Shown here in pieces: positions 53,734 to 64,000 of a DNA stretch of 64,000 bases (within the stretch, counting starts at the first letter, position 1; every line of letters starts with the position of its first letter). This stretch comes from an uncultured Cohaesibacter sp. (GTDB lineage: Bacteria > Pseudomonadota > Alphaproteobacteria > Rhizobiales > Cohaesibacteraceae): positions 3,463,501-3,527,500 of the forward strand of contig NZ_OY782507.1 in NCBI RefSeq assembly GCF_963677725.1, read 5' to 3'. The notes beneath the pieces are model-generated. The model was not told the DNA's origin. It made no database searches and saw only the letters and a program-made list of their open reading frames with translations. The translations under genes were made by a program, and so were the position numbers.

Positions 53734-56016
53734 ATGCGGGGAAATGTGGTGGGGCCGCGCATATTGTTGCGACGCCTTCGGGAAACGATGGCGAAGCCAA
53801 CCGATGCGCAGGATCGGTTGAACGAGATTGTGTGTCTGATCGCGGCCAACATGGTTGCCGAGGTCTGCTCGGTCTATGTTTTGAGAGCCGATGATCAGCT
53901 CGAACTCTATGCGACCGAAGGTCTCAATCCCGATTCCGTTCATCTGACGCGCCTCAATGTCGGCGAAGGCCTTGTGGGCCATATCGCGTCCGAAGCCCGC
54001 ATTCTCAACTTGTCCGAGCCGCAGGAGCATCCTGCCTTTGCCTATCGTCCGGAAACGGGCGAGGAAATCTACCACGCCTTCCTTGGTGTGCCTGTGCTGC
54101 GCGCCGGCCGCGTGCTGGGTGTTCTGGTGGTGCAGAATAAGACCCAGCGGATTTATTCCGATGAGGAAGTCGAAGCGATGCAAACCACCGCAATGGTGCT
54201 TGCTGAGCTGATTGCCTCTGGCGAGCTGCGCGGTCTTTCCGGACCGGATACGGACCTTGACATGGTCCGGCCAATGCGGCTTGAAGGTCTGTCGATGGCC
54301 GAGGGCATCGGCCTTGGGCATGTGGTTCTGCACGAGCCTCGCGTCGTGGTTACCAACCTCATTGCCGAGGATTTGCCGGGCGAGGAAGGCCGTCTTGAGG
54401 CGGCGATTGAAAAGCTGCGTCTGTCCGTCGATGATCTGCTCAACCGGGATGATATTTCCCACGGGGGCGAGCATCGGGAAATTCTCGAAGCCTATCGCAT
54501 GTTTGCTTATGATCGTGGCTGGGTTCGGCGGATGAAGGAGGCCATTCATTCCGGCCTGACCGCGGAAGCCGCCGTTGAGCGCGTGCAAAGTGATACGCGC
54601 GCCCGGATGCTGCGCTCCACCGATCCGTATTTGCGTGATCGACTGCATGACTTCGATGATCTTGCCAACCGCCTGCTGCGCAAGCTGATGGGAAACAAGC
54701 TTGGGGTCGATGGCGGTGAAATGCCGTCAGATGCCATCATTATTGCGCGCAATATGGGCGCGGCGGAACTGCTCGATTATGGCCGGGATCATGTGCGTGG
54801 TCTGGTTCTGGAGGAAGGCACGCCGACAAGCCATGTGGTGATCGTTGCGCGGGCCCTTGGCATCCCAACCGTCGGTCAGACGGATGGGGTTGTCTCGCTG
54901 TGCGAAGATGGCGATGCGATCATCGTTGACGGGGATATGGGGCATGTGCATTTGCGTCCGCCATCGGATGTGGAAGCCTCCTATATTGATCAGGTCCGCT
55001 TCCGGGCCAGGCGACAGGAACAATATCGCCAGCTGAGCGACAAGCCTGCCATCACTCGCGATGGGACATCGGTCGATCTATTGATGAATGCCGGGCTGCT
55101 GGTGGATCTGCCGAATTTGGTAGGCGCTGGCGCCAAGGGCATCGGCCTGTTCCGCACCGAATTGCAATTCATGGTGGCTGCCAGCTTCCCGCGGATGCGC
55201 GAGCAGGAACGGGTCTATCGCAAGGTCCTTGATATCACCGGTGGCATGCCGGTCACATTCCGCTCACTCGATGTGGGAGGGGACAAGGTTCTGGCCTTTC
55301 TGCGCATGGCGCAAGAGGAAAATCCGGCGATGGGGTGGCGTGCCATCCGTCTCGGGCTTGATCGGCCCGGTCTGTTGCGCACCCAGATGCGTGCCATGTT
55401 GCATGCGGCAGCGGGGCGTGAATTGCGCCTGATGTTCCCGATGATCACCGAAGTGCATGAATATGACGTGGCCAAAGACCTGTTTGAGCGCGAAGTGGCC
55501 CATCTGGAGCGCCATGGTTATGAAAAGCCGGTCAAGATCCGCCTTGGCGCTATGCTTGAAGTGCCCTCACTGCTGTTCCAGCTCGATGACTTGATGGAGC
55601 GGGTCGATTTCATATCCATCGGCACAAACGACTTGCACCAATTCATGATGGCCAGCGATCGGGGCAATACCCGGCTGTCCGGGCGTTTCAGCTCGCTGTC
55701 GCCATCCTTTATCCGGGCGCTCAAACTGGTGATTGATAAAGGCAAGGCCTGTGATGTACCGATCACGGTATGTGGCGAGCTCGCGGGCAAGCCGTTGGGG
55801 GCTATGGCTCTGTTAGCAATTGGCTGTCGTCGTTTGTCGATGGCGCCGTCCTTCATCGGGCCGGTCAAATCAATGATCCTTGATCTGCCGCTGGACAAGC
55901 TCGAAGTCGAGTTTCTGCCGCTGCTTGAAACGGCGACGGACAGCAATACGGTCAAGGCCTTTCTTTCGGATTTTGCCGAACGGCACGATCTTCACTTGCC
56001 CGCTACCAATCTTTAG
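53734..56016 (+). CDS. ptsP: Phosphoenolpyruvate-protein phosphotransferase PtsP (EI-Ntr)
   Basis: About 760 residues. A GAF domain (about 20-170, RLNEIVCLIAANMVAEVCSV) precedes an enzyme I domain. The phospho-His lies in TPTSHVVIVARALGIPTVG. The PEP-binding region has LFRTELQFMV and ISIGTNDLHQFMMASDR. It starts the nitrogen-related phosphotransferase relay (PtsP-NPr-EIIA-Ntr), which senses glutamine through the GAF domain in relatives. ATG 53734 has GGAG about 9 bp upstream, and its MRGNVVGPRILLRRLRE opening matches rhizobial PtsP. Confidence 0.95.
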   Translation: MRGNVVGPRILLRRLRETMAKPTDAQDRLNEIVCLIAANMVAEVCSVYVLRADDQLELYATEGLNPDSVHLTRLNVGEGLVGHIASEARILNLSEPQEHPAFAYRPETGEEIYHAFLGVPVLRAGRVLGVLVVQNKTQRIYSDEEVEAMQTTAMVLAELIASGELRGLSGPDTDLDMVRPMRLEGLSMAEGIGLGHVVLHEPRVVVTNLIAEDLPGEEGRLEAAIEKLRLSVDDLLNRDDISHGGEHREILEAYRMFAYDRGWVRRMKEAIHSGLTAEAAVERVQSDTRARMLRSTDPYLRDRLHDFDDLANRLLRKLMGNKLGVDGGEMPSDAIIIARNMGAAELLDYGRDHVRGLVLEEGTPTSHVVIVARALGIPTVGQTDGVVSLCEDGDAIIVDGDMGHVHLRPPSDVEASYIDQVRFRARRQEQYRQLSDKPAITRDGTSVDLLMNAGLLVDLPNLVGAGAKGIGLFRTELQFMVAASFPRMREQERVYRKVLDITGGMPVTFRSLDVGGDKVLAFLRMAQEENPAMGWRAIRLGLDRPGLLRTQMRAMLHAAAGRELRLMFPMITEVHEYDVAKDLFEREVAHLERHGYEKPVKIRLGAMLEVPSLLFQLDDLMERVDFISIGTNDLHQFMMASDRGNTRLSGRFSSLSPSFIRALKLVIDKGKACDVPITVCGELAGKPLGAMALLAIGCRRLSMAPSFIGPVKSMILDLPLDKLEVEFLPLLETATDSNTVKAFLSDFAERHDLHLPATNL

Positions 56017-56184
56017 CGATCTGGTTGAATGCGTTCTGGCCGACCCGTGTCGACTGGGCTGCGGGCGTGTATCTTTTGAGATAGTGACCCTCTAATGCCA
56101 GTTTGTCTGGCGGTTGGAATGGTCCCTGTCTGTTTTCTGTAGGTGGCCGGTCGGGCAGGTGTTCGCGGCTTGAGGAATGTAACG

Positions 56185-57276
56185 ATGTCGGGAATCACAA
56201 TTCCATTGGGCCGGGTTGAGGCTCTCATTCAGCGCTTTGACGCGATTTCGTCAGAAATGGCTGCCGGTCCGGAACCGGATGTCTATGTCAAATTGAGCCG
56301 CGATTATGCTGAGCTGGAGCCGGTTGCCAAGGTCGCTTCCGATTATGTTGCAGCGCTTCGCGAGATGGACGACCTCAAGGATATTTTGTCCGATCCGGAA
56401 ATGGATGCGGATATGCGCGAGTTGGCTCAGATGGATATCAAGCCGACCGAAGAACGCATTGATGCGCTGGCGAGTGATCTGCAGATCCTGCTGTTGCCGA
56501 AAGATTCTGCCGACAACAAAAGCGCAATTCTCGAAGTCCGGGCTGGAACGGGCGGCGATGAAGCGGCTCTGTTTGCAGGTGATCTGTTCCGGATGTATCA
56601 GAAATATGCCGAGGATCGTGGCTGGAAGGTCTCGCTGATGTCTGTCAGTGAGGGCGACGTTGGTGGCTATAAGGAAATCATAGCCAGCATTTCCGGTGTC
56701 GGTGTCTTTGCCAAGTTGAAATTTGAATCCGGTGTTCATCGGGTGCAGCGCGTGCCGGAAACCGAAAGCGGGGGGCGTATTCACACGTCTGCGGCGACGG
56801 TCGCTGTCTTGCCAGAGGCCGAGGACATCGATGTTGATATCCGGTCGGAGGATATACGCATCGATACGATGCGGGCTTCGGGGGCTGGCGGTCAGCATGT
56901 CAATACGACCGACTCGGCGGTGCGTATCACCCACTTGCCAACCGGGATTGTCGTGACATCGTCGGAAAAATCCCAGCACCAGAACCGTGCCAACGCCATG
57001 AAGGTGTTGCAGGCGCGTCTGTTTGAAGCGGAGCGGGAGCGCGCAGACAGTGAGCGCGCCGATGCGCGGCGTGGTCAGGTGGGGTCAGGAGACCGGTCCG
57101 AGCGGATCAGAACCTACAATTTCCCACAAGGGCGTGTGACCGACCACCGGATCAATCTGACCCTGTACAAGCTCGAAAAAGTGCTGTCCGGTGAAGCCTT
57201 GCCAGAATTGATTGACGCGCTGATCGCCGAAAATCAGGCCCAGTTGTTGGCAGCCGTAGAAGCTGACGAAATCTGA
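56185..57276 (+). CDS. prfA: Peptide chain release factor 1
   Basis: RF1 of about 363 residues that reads UAA and UAG. It has the GGQ loop in [18 protein letters not shown], and [19 protein letters not shown] and [21 protein letters not shown] 56185 has GAGGAA upstream. The stop overlaps the prmC start by one base (TGATG), so the factor and its methylase are translationally coupled. Confidence 0.98.
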   Translation: MSGITIPLGRVEALIQRFDAISSEMAAGPEPDVYVKLSRDYAELEPVAKVASDYVAALREMDDLKDILSDPEMDADMRELAQMDIKPTEERIDALASDLQILLLPKDSADNKSAILEVRAGTGGDEAALFAGDLFRMYQKYAEDRGWKVSLMSVSEGDVGGYKEIIASISGVGVFAKLKFESGVHRVQRVPETESGGRIHTSAATVAVLPEAEDIDVDIRSEDIRIDTMRASGAGGQHVNTTDSAVRITHLPTGIVVTSSEKSQHQNRANAMKVLQARLFEAERERADSERADARRGQVGSGDRSERIRTYNFPQGRVTDHRINLTLYKLEKVLSGEALPELIDALIAENQAQLLAAVEADEI

Positions 57277-58151
57277 TGCGACTTGATCAGACGATTGCAG
57301 GGATGGCTGACCGTCTGGCCGGGGCGGGTATTGAAAGTGCAAGGCTTGATGCGCGGCTGTTGGCCTGTCATGCCTTGGGCCTTTCGGAAACTGATCTGAT
57401 CCTGCAATTTGATCGTGTGGTTGGGGACGATGAGGCCGCGGCCATCGAGGCTCTGATGGTGCGACGGCTTGAGCGCGAGCCGATTGCCCATATCGTGGGG
57501 GAACGGGAATTCTGGGGCTTGTCCTTCAAGGTTACGGCGGATGTTCTGGTGCCGCGTCCGGATAGTGAAACGCTGGTTGCTGGCGTGCTGGATGCCGTTT
57601 CTGATCGCACCGCATCGCTCAGACTTGTCGATATCGGGACAGGATCGGGCTGCCTCTTGCTGTCGCTTCTCTCCGAGTTGCCCAATGCGCATGGCATCGG
57701 GGTTGATATCAGTGAAGCGGCGCTTGGTGTTGCGCGCCACAATGCGGACGCGTTGGGGCTTGCAGACCGGGCGTCTTTCATTCAGGGCAATTATGCCAGC
57801 GCCATCGGGCCGGATTTTGATATCCTGATATCCAATCCACCCTATCTGGCAGATGCGGAAATGGCGGGTCTCGAACGGGATGTGGCAGAGTATGATCCGC
57901 GACAGGCGCTGGTTTCAGGTGTGAGCGGTCTTGAGGCCTATGAGGCCATTTTCTCGACCATCGGATCATGGGATAGACGACCGGATGTAATGGCCTTTGA
58001 ATTCGGATATCGGCAAGCCAATGATATATTGCTTCTTTCGCAACAATATCAGCTTTCAGGGCCAAATCACATGAATTGTGAGATTCGGCAGGATCTGGCC
58101 GGGCATGATCGCGTTCTGCTGATAAGCAAAAAGGGTGCAAATCCGGCCTGA
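57276..58151 (+). CDS. prmC: Release factor glutamine methyltransferase PrmC
   Basis: Protein of 291 residues that methylates the Gln of the GGQ loop of release factors. It has SAM motif LVDIGTGSGCLLLSLL and the catalytic FDILISNPPYLADAEM (NPPY). The N-terminal helical domain binds the release factor. It directly follows prfA. Confidence 0.97.
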   Translation: MRLDQTIAGMADRLAGAGIESARLDARLLACHALGLSETDLILQFDRVVGDDEAAAIEALMVRRLEREPIAHIVGEREFWGLSFKVTADVLVPRPDSETLVAGVLDAVSDRTASLRLVDIGTGSGCLLLSLLSELPNAHGIGVDISEAALGVARHNADALGLADRASFIQGNYASAIGPDFDILISNPPYLADAEMAGLERDVAEYDPRQALVSGVSGLEAYEAIFSTIGSWDRRPDVMAFEFGYRQANDILLLSQQYQLSGPNHMNCEIRQDLAGHDRVLLISKKGANPA

Positions 58152-58534
58152 AAGCACCAATTTTATCCAATCTTCTGTTGAAAGCATGGGCCGCTTTTGG
58201 ACAAAAGCGCGCCAATGGGCTTGAATTTGTGCCCCAGACAGATAAGTTGAATGCAATCAAGTGAGCGACTGGTTGATTTGGTGTGAACCTTGGCCAGTAT
58301 TGAAACGTCTATCGGAAAATCCTTTTCAGGTGACCGGATAGCAGAATTTCAAACTTTTTCAGTCTAAGAAGCGAGCCGATCGATGGATCGTTAGCGCTTG
58401 GGGACTTTTCAAACAGGATGTCAGCTCGATGCCATGGTCTGAAGTATCAGACTGAAATTGGTGTCTGTTGAGCCCCATCAGTTGGTTTGAATGCTGATTA
58501 TTGATTCAGCTATTTATTACGAAAGACAAAAGCA
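58152..58534. other. Intergenic region, nothing recognised
   Basis: About 380 bp between prmC and the DUF4167 gene. It has no frame with start signals, no terminator and no repeat copy, and presumably holds the promoter of the DUF4167 gene. Confidence 0.55.
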
Positions 58535-59161
58535 ATGCGACAGAGCCAGAAAAGCAATCGGACACGCGGTCGCGGGCGCAAAGCGGCCAATCCGTTGTCT
58601 AGATCCTACGACAGCAACGGTCCTGATGTGAAAATTCGTGGCACAGCCAGTCACATTGCGGAAAAATATCAGTCTCTAGCCCGTGATGCCATTGCATCGG
58701 GTGATCTGGTGATGGCGGAAAACTATTATCAGCATGCCGAGCATTATTTGCGCATCATTGCTGCTTCCCAGCCTGCGCCACAGCCCGCATCCCGTGATGA
58801 GGGGCGTCCGAATAATGGCGATGGCCCCAACAACAATGCGGGCCGCAAACCAGCCAACGTCAACAGCGATAATGGCGATGAGGCAAGCAACAACAATGGT
58901 GTCGAGGTTGAGGATACCGCATCCGAGATGGAAGTGGTTGCCATAGCCGAGGTGCCGGGTTCAGGTGAGCAGCCAGTGATTGAGCCGCCTGCGGAAGTGG
59001 TTGATGATGAAGTGGCCGCTGCCGGTGCTCCGCGCCGCCGCAGGCGCACCACCTATCGCTCGCGCAAGCGTCCAACGGCTGCTGAGCGCAAGGCTGAAGG
59101 TGGTGAGGGCGGTGATGCTGCACCAAAGGAAAAGCCCGCTGCCGTTGCTGCTGAGGATTGA
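58535..59161 (+). CDS. DUF4167 family protein
   Basis: Protein of 208 residues. The conserved N-terminal domain (about 1-75: basic RTRGRGRKAANPLSRSYDS, then ASHIAEKYQSLARDAIASGD and YYQHAEHYLRII) is followed by a low-complexity acidic/Asn-rich middle and a basic C-terminus (RRRRRTTYRSRKRP). The composition suggests nucleic-acid binding; no role is known. It occurs in this position between prmC and clpB in many Rhizobiales. Confidence 0.92.
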   Translation: MRQSQKSNRTRGRGRKAANPLSRSYDSNGPDVKIRGTASHIAEKYQSLARDAIASGDLVMAENYYQHAEHYLRIIAASQPAPQPASRDEGRPNNGDGPNNNAGRKPANVNSDNGDEASNNNGVEVEDTASEMEVVAIAEVPGSGEQPVIEPPAEVVDDEVAAAGAPRRRRRTTYRSRKRPTAAERKAEGGEGGDAAPKEKPAAVAAED

Positions 59162-59188
59162 GACGCCATAGCGTCTGTGTAATTAAAG

Positions 59189-59216
59189 AAAAAACCCGCC
59201 AGCTGGCGGGTTTTTT
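59189..59216. terminator. Bidirectional Rho-independent terminator
   Basis: AAAAAACCCGCCAG pairs with CTGGCGGGTTTTTT around a centre at 59202/59203. It lies between the convergent DUF4167 and MOSC genes. Confidence 0.9.
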
Positions 59217-59234
59217 ATGTTGAAACTGGCACCT

Positions 59235-59993
59235 TCATGGCAAGGTCAGGGGATCGCCGATGGTCAGCTCACCGTCGGTCAAGGGCATGAGGTGAATGCC
59301 GCAGTCGGTATGACCATAATGCTCCATGAGGGCTTTGGGGATGTTCTGGTCACGCTCTCCGCTGGTTGGGTTGGCATTGGTTGCGGCACAGCGCGTGGTG
59401 CGTTTGCGCACTTTGAAGGTTACATCGCCAACCTTGATCACCTGATCGACCCAATCATGCTCCTGCCAAGGCTCGGCCCCTTCGATATAGAGATTGCCGC
59501 GGAAGCGCTGGGGGTCAAGATCGCTGCCAATTCTGGACGCTAGATCTGTCACGCTTGCCAGATTGATCAGGGTGAGATCCTGTGTGCGGGAATCGGTGAA
59601 GGCAAAATCCTTGGCATGGAGCAGTTTCGCCGCGCCGCGCATCGGCTTGTTGCAATGGGATGCCATTACTTGCAAGGCCACCTCCATACTGTCTGGCTCA
59701 AACAGATTGCCTTGGGCCAGCATCTTGCCATCCTGATGAATGGAAAAAGCACCACTCTCATCATCAAACCGGGTGACGAGGGTTGCCAGTTCTGGCTGTT
59801 TCATCAGCATCAGGAAATGGATTTTCGGAAAATGGGTCGGTGCGTTGGGATCAAATCCGCTCTCGCCATTTTCAATGGCAAAGGCGCGATCCCATGCAAG
59901 TGGCTTTCCTTCTCGGATATCAGCCCGATCCAGTTTCTGACCGGTAAAACCCTTGATGGGATAGCGATAGATCGAAGCGAGTGCGATGGTCAT
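59235..59993 (-). CDS. MOSC domain-containing protein
   Basis: Protein of 252 residues. The MOSC_N barrel (IYRYPIKGFTGQKLDRADIR) precedes the MOSC domain, whose KVRKRTTRCAATNANPTSGE carries the conserved Cys in the RCAATNANP motif. Such domains bind sulfur or molybdenum cofactors in enzymes such as YcbX and YiiM; the substrate is not known. It is convergent with the DUF4167 gene and divergent from clpB. Confidence 0.9.
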   Translation of the reverse strand: MTIALASIYRYPIKGFTGQKLDRADIREGKPLAWDRAFAIENGESGFDPNAPTHFPKIHFLMLMKQPELATLVTRFDDESGAFSIHQDGKMLAQGNLFEPDSMEVALQVMASHCNKPMRGAAKLLHAKDFAFTDSRTQDLTLINLASVTDLASRIGSDLDPQRFRGNLYIEGAEPWQEHDWVDQVIKVGDVTFKVRKRTTRCAATNANPTSGERDQNIPKALMEHYGHTDCGIHLMPLTDGELTIGDPLTLP

Positions 59994-60267
59994 GGAAAAA
60001 TCCTCAGATCGTCGTTGGCTGATGAAGGCAAATGGCGCGATGAGATGTTTGTTTCAAGCTTTTTCCTTCATCCCCCTTTTGTGACGTAATTGCAACACTA
60101 TATTAGTCGTGAGCCTGTTTCTTGCCGCTTGGGAGAGACGGGGAGTTGGCCGAACAATCGGGCTTGCTGGCAGAGGCCGGGAGCTTGTTTAATGGCCGTA
60201 ATTTAAGTGGCAATCAGATCATGCCTTTGCAGTTTGGATGATCCGGTTGGGCACAAGGAGACAGATT

Positions 60268-62853
<2,586 letters not shown>

Positions 62854-62883
62854 TCACTGGCCGGTCTGCAAAACGAATAAAAT

Positions 62884-62917
62884 AAAGCCCCGGAAACACT
62901 GGTTTTCCGGGGCTTTC
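62884..62917 (+). terminator. Rho-independent terminator after clpB
   Basis: AAAGCCCCGGAAA (62884-62896) pairs with TTTCCGGGGCTTT (62904-62916), 30 bp past the clpB stop. Confidence 0.92.
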
Positions 62918-63004
62918 TTTATGCCAAATGGTGACAAATCAGCTCAGATCAATTCTCGGGGACGCCCGTTTTTGAGAATGCAATTCGATACTGAGACATG
63001 GCGT

Positions 63005-63038
63005 TTCAATCCAAACCGGTAACCCGGTTTGGATTGAA
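63005..63038. repeat. Perfect 15-bp inverted repeat between clpB and the M23 gene
   Basis: TTCAATCCAAACCGG, four bases, CCGGTTTGGATTGAA. No T-run follows on either side, so it is not a classical terminator. It may be a protein site, or may stabilise the mRNA end of the convergent M23 gene. Confidence 0.8.
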
Positions 63039-63106
63039 GGCGCTCCAGCTCGATGGCAACATCACTTTGTCGATGACATGAATGATGCCATTTCTCTCTT
63101 TTATAT

Positions 63107-64000
63107 TTAGTCCGCGTTGGCAACATTGATGTTGCTTGGTTTGCCGAGCAACTCGTCGATTCGCTGGCGCTCATCAGTGAAGGTGGCAAGCATGTCCCCA
63201 TCAAGTGACCGGCCACGCGGCAGGCGAATACGCATCGGATCCACATGGCGCCCATTGACCGTTACTTCATAGTGAAGGTGTGGACCGGTCGACAGGCCGG
63301 TGGAGCCGACATAGCCGATGATCTGGCCCTGACGGACATAATCCCCCACTTCAAAGCCGGGTGCGAACTGGCTCATATGGGCATAGCCGGTGGCGTATCC
63401 ATTGGTATGCTGGATCTGCAAGAAACGCCCGTAACCGCTCGACCAGCGGCGCTTGATTATACGGCCATTGCCTGAAGCCATGATTGGTGTGCCGCGCGGA
63501 GCGGACCAGTCGACGCCTTTATGCAGGCGCGAAATTTTGAGAATCGGATGGCGGCGCCAACCAAAGGGTGAGCGGAACTTGCCGCCCTGCATCGGTTTGC
63601 GCATCAGGAACTTTTTCGACGAGCGGCCATTTTCATCATAATAATCGACCAGACCGTCATCTGGCGCGCGGAAGCGATAATATCGCTTGGTTTTTCCACC
63701 CAGCTGAACTTCAACAAACAGAATTTCGGCTTTCTTTTCATCTCCATCTTCCGGAATGGAGTGGAAGATCTGCAACGAGTCGCCCGGTTTGACCTTGGCT
63801 TTGAAATCGAGATCGAAGGAAAGGATCTTGATCAGCTCATCGATCATTTCCGGTTTCACGCCGTTATTGAGGGCGGTCTGATACAGCGAGTCATAGACAT
63901 TGAGGCGTGGGCCACTGCGCAGATTGGTAATGGCTTCCGAGGTTGGCATCGGGCTGAAGCTCTCAACCGGTTCCTCTGCAACGCGGAAGCCGCCCTGATC
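63107..64000 (-). CDS. M23 family metallopeptidase, 3' part (5' end outside window)
   Basis: The frame is open to the right edge, so this is the C-terminal portion (about 297 residues) of a longer protein. An OapA/LysM-like region (LNNGVKPEMIDELIKILSF, then KVKPGDSLQIFHS) precedes the peptidase domain: RLHKGVDWSAPRGTPI (first His and Asp of the zinc site), GYGRFLQIQHTNGYATGYAHM, then STGPHLHYEVTVNGR (HLH motif). Such enzymes cut or control peptidoglycan cross-links in the periplasm. It is convergent with clpB. Confidence 0.93.
   Translation of the reverse strand, partial: DQGGFRVAEEPVESFSPMPTSEAITNLRSGPRLNVYDSLYQTALNNGVKPEMIDELIKILSFDLDFKAKVKPGDSLQIFHSIPEDGDEKKAEILFVEVQLGGKTKRYYRFRAPDDGLVDYYDENGRSSKKFLMRKPMQGGKFRSPFGWRRHPILKISRLHKGVDWSAPRGTPIMASGNGRIIKRRWSSGYGRFLQIQHTNGYATGYAHMSQFAPGFEVGDYVRQGQIIGYVGSTGLSTGPHLHYEVTVNGRHVDPMRIRLPRGRSLDGDMLATFTDERQRIDELLGKPSNINVANAD

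Overview
The window looks like chromosomal DNA of an alphaproteobacterium of the order Rhizobiales (Hyphomicrobiales), probably a marine lineage such as Cohaesibacter. The evidence is the gene order in the right-hand 25 kb. secA is divergent from a parvulin gene, followed by argJ and mutT. Further on comes ubiG / lysC / ptsP / prfA / prmC / DUF4167 / (MOSC) / clpB / M23 peptidase, the order I recall from Rhizobiales chromosomes. The genus is an inference and was not searched.

The window has two halves. Bases 1 to about 38.3 kb are accessory. They open with the 3' part of a huge repetitive RTX/cadherin-like secreted protein and its type I secretion ATPase and adaptor (1-5.5 kb). Then come small unrelated gene groups (5.8-18.9 kb): DUF1203; DUF2000 divergent from an Lrp-type regulator; three SDR oxidoreductases, each divergent from a regulator of a different family (AraC, LysR, TetR); a TetR/MFS pair of visibly higher G+C; a Phd-Doc toxin-antitoxin module; and a small tyrosine recombinase. 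A degenerate intergenic repeat whose core reads TTTGCAATCGCGGCCC lies between most of these groups, with about nine copies between 5.5 and 26.5 kb. I saw none in the core half.

From 19.1 to 26.1 kb there is a tight three-gene minus-strand operon. It encodes a membrane-anchored protein with a periplasmic peptidoglycan-binding domain fused to TerB_N/TerB/TerB_C domains, a BrxD-like (DUF2791-type) ATPase and an Lhr/BrxH-like helicase. This is the best candidate here for an undescribed defence or stress system. Next are a DUF429-like/DUF3883-nuclease gene pair, an orphan RepB-type ParB beside a perfect 36-bp palindrome resembling a repABC parS site, a pair of overlapping tyrosine-recombinase-like genes, two paralogous PemK/MazF-like small proteins, and an excisionase-like gene overlapping a tyrosine integrase. 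That integrase faces the 3' end of a tRNA-Arg(CCG) gene at 38.4 kb, so this tRNA is the likely right-hand attachment site of an island.

Bases 38.6-64 kb are core chromosome. They hold an SLC13-type permease with TrkA-C domains, a GNAT acetyltransferase, SecA, a periplasmic PpiC-type isomerase, ArgJ, a MutT-type Nudix enzyme, a Flp pilin, an NDUFAF5/BioC-like methyltransferase, ComF, glutaredoxin 3, a nitrilase-family amidase, a DUF1178 protein, UbiG, aspartokinase, the nitrogen-PTS enzyme PtsP, release factor 1 and its methylase, a DUF4167 protein, a MOSC protein, ClpB and an M23 peptidase that runs off the right edge. Several Rho-independent terminators are clear. No rRNA genes, CRISPR arrays or intact insertion sequences were seen.
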